From: Bacteroidales bacterium
GTDB taxonomy: Bacteria > Bacteroidota > Bacteroidia > Bacteroidales > UBA932
Reading direction: 5' to 3'
Length of the DNA: 57,102 bases
NCBI GenBank assembly: GCA_017464245.1
Contig: JAFUDV010000064.1
Location: 1 to 57,102 of the forward strand
Shown here: piece after piece, positions 53,984 through 57,102 of the stretch
Layout: each line of letters begins with the position of its first letter
Position numbering within the stretch: position 1 is the first letter of the stretch
The notes under the pieces: model-generated
What the model was told of the DNA's origin: nothing
The model's database searches: none
What the model saw: only the letters and a program-made list of their open reading frames with translations
Program-made: the position numbers and the translations under genes

Positions 53984-54007
53984 GCCTTATGTAAATCGAT
54001 ATAAGGC
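53984..54007. promoter_or_regulatory. Inverted repeat upstream of the outer-membrane barrel gene
   Basis: GCCTTAT (53984-53990) and ATAAGGC (54001-54007) flank ten bases and lie 32 bases before ATG 53951. It could be an operator or a weak attenuating hairpin between fecR and the uptake genes. Confidence 0.35.
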
Positions 54008-54050
54008 GGTTCACATATTCATTTACACGTCAATCACTTGCGGGAAACGG

Positions 54051-54818
54051 TCATTCCCGGCCGATGGTGACGGAGAGGGCGGACTCGATGAGGGTGAGGG
54101 TCTCATCGAGGTCGTCGGTGGAGAAAGTGCCGGTGAGCCGCTTGCCGGGGGCGTCCGCCGTCAGGGTGATGCCGTAGAAGGCCGACAGTTCCCGGAGGAC
54201 CGTCTCCAGCGGTGCGGCCTCGTAGCGGAATTCGCCAGTGGCCCAGGCCGAGGGATTCGGAAGCGGCGCCTCCTCCAGGACGGGGACGGCGTCCCGGAGC
54301 GAAGCCGACTGCCCGGCCGTCAGGATGAGGCCGTCGCCCCGGGGACCGGAGAAACGGACGCGCCCTTCGGTGACATTGACCCGGGTGTCGGGCCCTTCGG
54401 CAATGACCTGGAAGACCGTTCCCAAAACCGTGACCGTGGCAGGGGAAGCCGATACGGTAAAGGGGTGCGCCTCGTCATGGACGACCTCGTACAGGACCTG
54501 ACCGGTCATCGACACCTGCCGGGAGGCCTTGTGCGGCTGATACCGGAGCACGGCGCCCGGAGCCAGCGTGGCACGGGTTCCGTCCACGAGGGTGAAGGCC
54601 TGGGCCACGTCGTAGCTGCGGTACTCCGTCCACGCGTTCCGCCAGGAGAAGAAGACGCCGAGGGCCAGGGCGGCCGCGACGGGCAGGGTCCATAGCAGCC
54701 TGAATGAACGGCGTTTCCGCGTCCCGGAGAGCTTCTCCCAGGCCGCCTGCGTGTCGAACGCCCCCTGCCGGTAATGGCGGAGGACGAAAGAAAGATGCTT
54801 TTCGTCAAAATGATCCAT
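54051..54818 (-). CDS. FecR-family anti-sigma factor
   Basis: 255-residue membrane-spanning regulator. A short N-terminal cytoplasmic part that would hold the sigma factor (residues 1-40) is followed by one membrane helix (about 42-60), the FecR domain (~65-160, FTLVDGTRATLAPGAVLRYQ, VLGTVFQVIA) and the C-terminal DUF4974/STN-like domain (~185-250, RYEAAPLETVLRELSAFYGITLT). It keeps the neighbouring ECF sigma factor inactive until the TonB receptor signals. It starts 36 bases after the sigma-factor stop. Confidence 0.92.
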   Translation of the reverse strand: MDHFDEKHLSFVLRHYRQGAFDTQAAWEKLSGTRKRRSFRLLWTLPVAAALALGVFFSWRNAWTEYRSYDVAQAFTLVDGTRATLAPGAVLRYQPHKASRQVSMTGQVLYEVVHDEAHPFTVSASPATVTVLGTVFQVIAEGPDTRVNVTEGRVRFSGPRGDGLILTAGQSASLRDAVPVLEEAPLPNPSAWATGEFRYEAAPLETVLRELSAFYGITLTADAPGKRLTGTFSTDDLDETLTLIESALSVTIGRE

Positions 54819-54854
54819 ACACCCTCAAGACGCAGCGCACCGCGAAAAGTACCA

Positions 54855-55355
54855 TCAGAAAAATGAGAAAATGAAGTCGAGGATGCCGGGGCCGCCTTCA
54901 CGGAGGTCTTCCAGGGCCCGGGAGATATGGTTCCGGACCGTGTGCTCGGAGAGGTTCAGTTCCTCGGCTATCTCCTTGTAGCTGAGGCCGTCCCGCTTGG
55001 CGAGGAGAAGGCACTTGCGGCGCATTTCGGGCAGGGCTTCCACGGCGGTCCAGAGGCGGGCTTCCAGGGAAGAACGCTCCGCCGCCTCTTCATCGGAGAT
55101 GGGCCCGTCCAGGTCCCGGGGCAGGGACTCCGTCTTTCCGGCCTTCCGCAACAGGTCGATGCAGCGGTTCCGGACGGCCGCATACAGCCAGGCCTTTGTG
55201 CTGGCCACCGGGTTATCCTGCCGCCAAAGGGCCGTAAAACTCTCCTGCACCACGTCCTCCGCCGCATCCGGATCGCCCAGATAGTGGAGGGCATACAGGC
55301 ACAGCGGGCGGTAGTACGTCCGGAAAAGGGTCTCTATTTCATGGACCTGTGCCAT
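54855..55355 (-). CDS. ECF RNA polymerase sigma factor (FecI-like, Bacteroidota type)
   Basis: 166-residue sigma-70 factor of the extracytoplasmic type. Region 2 (LFRTYYRPLCLYALHYLGDPDAAEDVVQESF...ALW, residues ~10-45, then TKAWLYAAVRNRCIDLLRK) binds the -10 region. Region 4 (LLLAKRDGLSYKEIAEELNLSEHTVRNHISRAL, ~116-147) carries the helix-turn-helix. ATG 55355 is chosen because the -7 element lies just in front of it; the longer open frame runs backwards through the DUF1460 gene. It most likely drives transcription of the FecR-TonB-DUF4249 locus. Confidence 0.92.
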   Translation of the reverse strand: MAQVHEIETLFRTYYRPLCLYALHYLGDPDAAEDVVQESFTALWRQDNPVASTKAWLYAAVRNRCIDLLRKAGKTESLPRDLDGPISDEEAAERSSLEARLWTAVEALPEMRRKCLLLAKRDGLSYKEIAEELNLSEHTVRNHISRALEDLREGGPGILDFIFSFF

Positions 55356-55358
55356 TCC

Positions 55359-55397
55359 GGCTGCAAAGATACGAATAAAAAGACTATCTTTGCTGCC
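55359..55397. promoter_or_regulatory. Mirror-image divergent -7 elements between sigma factor and DUF1460 gene
   Basis: TATCTTTG occurs on both strands, at 55371-55364 (minus) and 55385-55392 (plus). Each is an exact TAnnTTTG and both lie within a 13-bp inverted repeat with one mismatch (55359-55371 and 55385-55397). The ATGs begin three bases (minus) and zero bases (plus) outside the arms, so both transcripts would be nearly leaderless. Confidence 0.65.
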
Positions 55398-56240
55398 ATG
55401 AGAAAATGGTTGACGACACTGGTCCTGCTTTTCCCGTTCCTGGGCTGCCAGGGGCAGGTACCGGCGGAAAAGTATCTGACGACGCCGGAAGACCAGGCAC
55501 TGGCGGAAAAAGTGATGGCCGGTCTGCGTCCGCACCGGGACGAGCCGGCGGGCGACCGGATGGTCCGGGCGGCGGAAGCGCTGCTGGGCCAGCCGTATGT
55601 GGCCGGAACGCTGGAGGAGCCGGACGAGGAGACGCTGTGCATCTACCTCACGCGGACGGACTGCATCCTGTTCGTGGAAACATGCCTGGGGCTGGTCCGC
55701 GCGGCCGGGCAGGACGGATCGTTCGAAACCCTGGCCCGGGAACTGCGCGAGAGCCGGTACCGGGAAGGCGTCTGTTCCCGCTATGAGGACCGGCTGCACT
55801 ATACGACCGAATGGGCGCGGCAGGGAGTGAAGCGGGGCGTTCTGCAGGAAATGAGCCGCGAACTGGGCGGCACGCTCTTCGACCATCCGGTCCGGTTCAT
55901 GTCGCAGCATCCGGATTCTTACAAGCGGATGACGGATGTCGATGCGATCCGGGCCATGGAAGAGGCCATCAATGCGACGCCCTCGTACTATATTCCCAAG
56001 GGAAACCTGCAGAAGGCGCTGCCGGGTATCCGGAACGGGGACATCCTCCTCTATACGACCTCCGTGGAAGGGTTGGACATTTCCCACTGTGCCATCGCGA
56101 AAGTGACGCCGGGACAGCCGGTCCGGTTCATCCACGCATCGACCGTGCCCATGAAGGTCGTGCAGGACCCGAAGACCCTGGAAGCGTACGTGACGGGGCG
56201 CAAGGCTATTACCGGCATCCAGGTGTACCGCGTCCGTTGA
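55398..56240 (+). CDS. DUF1460 amidase-like protein (NlpC/P60-type fold)
   Basis: Exported protein of 280 residues with a signal peptide ending at FLGC (Cys17, possible lipoprotein). DUF1460 proteins have a cysteine-peptidase fold and are described as N-acetylmuramoyl-L-alanine amidase-like, so a role in peptidoglycan cleavage or recycling is likely. The catalytic Cys89 is in TRTDCILFVETCL, and the His is in DISHCAIAK near residue 235; RYREGVCSRYEDRLHYTTEW is the other conserved block. ATG 55398 directly follows the promoter repeat. The gene is divergent from the sigma factor and in line with eno. Confidence 0.87.
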   Translation: MRKWLTTLVLLFPFLGCQGQVPAEKYLTTPEDQALAEKVMAGLRPHRDEPAGDRMVRAAEALLGQPYVAGTLEEPDEETLCIYLTRTDCILFVETCLGLVRAAGQDGSFETLARELRESRYREGVCSRYEDRLHYTTEWARQGVKRGVLQEMSRELGGTLFDHPVRFMSQHPDSYKRMTDVDAIRAMEEAINATPSYYIPKGNLQKALPGIRNGDILLYTTSVEGLDISHCAIAKVTPGQPVRFIHASTVPMKVVQDPKTLEAYVTGRKAITGIQVYRVR

Positions 56241-56267
56241 CATTGTGCAATTTATTTCGTAAATTTG
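56237..56267 (+). promoter_or_regulatory. Promoter of eno
   Basis: TTG (56237-56239), a 20-base spacer and TAAATTTG (56260-56267, exact TAnnTTTG). The start site should be near 56274, leaving a leader of about 36 AT-rich bases before ATG 56310. Confidence 0.7.
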
Positions 56268-56297
56268 CGGCGCTTACACAGAAAGTGAACAACTTAA

Positions 56298-57102
<805 letters not shown>

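Noticed and set aside
54855-56243. Sigma-factor frame extended upstream by about 300 codons
   Set aside because: The extension is the antisense of the DUF1460 gene and contains the divergent promoter; the true start is ATG 55355.

Overview
This window is a stretch of chromosome from a GC-rich member of the Bacteroidales (phylum Bacteroidota), probably an uncultured gut or rumen lineage. The evidence is a SusC/SusD locus, an STN-type TonB receptor with a DUF4249 partner, the families DUF4302, DUF1460 and DUF3109, promoters of the Bacteroidota type (TTTG at -33, TAnnTTTG at -7), and a tRNA gene without an encoded CCA end. Coding density is high and most third codon positions are G or C. Many long open frames lie opposite real genes as a by-product of that bias. 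I saw no rRNA, CRISPR array, prophage or transposase gene. The species cannot be named from this sequence.

Layout. 1-5448: 3' part of alaS, a nested inverted-repeat element, one frame encoding an LptF/G permease joined to methionyl-tRNA formyltransferase, and thiamine pyrophosphokinase. 5493-8356: a membrane polyferredoxin and an aldo/keto reductase with ferredoxin clusters, a likely redox pair. 8428-10969 (minus): a 46-residue peptide and a fimbrillin-like lipoprotein. 11317-19736: a five-gene SusC/SusD operon with a zinc metallohydrolase lipoprotein, a DUF4302 protein and a BACON protein, closed by a strong terminator. 19852-22010: tRNA-Ser(GGA) and a lower-GC accessory patch with an AAA ATPase and a divergent DUF2442-HTH protein; three 18-bp palindromes spaced exactly 33 bp lie between them. 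22249-31717: VanX-type dipeptidase, DUF3109, a degenerate M16 protein, a TPR protein, a GH2 beta-galactosidase and an unknown lipoprotein.

31729-37800 (minus) is an operon read PBP1A, ddl, prmC, U32 peptidase. topA lies divergent to it, followed by an Lrp/AsnC regulator and a convergent ispD. 41677-49443 is the rod-shape operon mreB-mreC-mreD-PBP2-rodA with a GH127 glycosidase at its end. 49453-55355 (minus) is an ECF sigma/FecR-controlled uptake locus: sigma factor, anti-sigma factor, small outer-membrane barrel, TonB receptor with STN domain, DUF4249 lipoprotein. 55398 onward holds a DUF1460 amidase-like protein and the 5' part of enolase.

How the genes work together. Much of the window concerns the envelope: peptidoglycan synthesis (PBP1A, Ddl, PBP2, RodA, MreBCD), peptidoglycan or D-Ala-D-Ala cleavage (VanX, DUF1460), LPS export, and two outer-membrane import systems. 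The most unusual points are the LptF/G-Fmt joined frame, the 33-bp-phased operator array between the AAA ATPase and the HTH protein, the repeat-like DNA encoding a linker inside the polyferredoxin, the nested inverted repeat after alaS, and the mirror-image, nearly leaderless promoters between the sigma factor and the DUF1460 gene.
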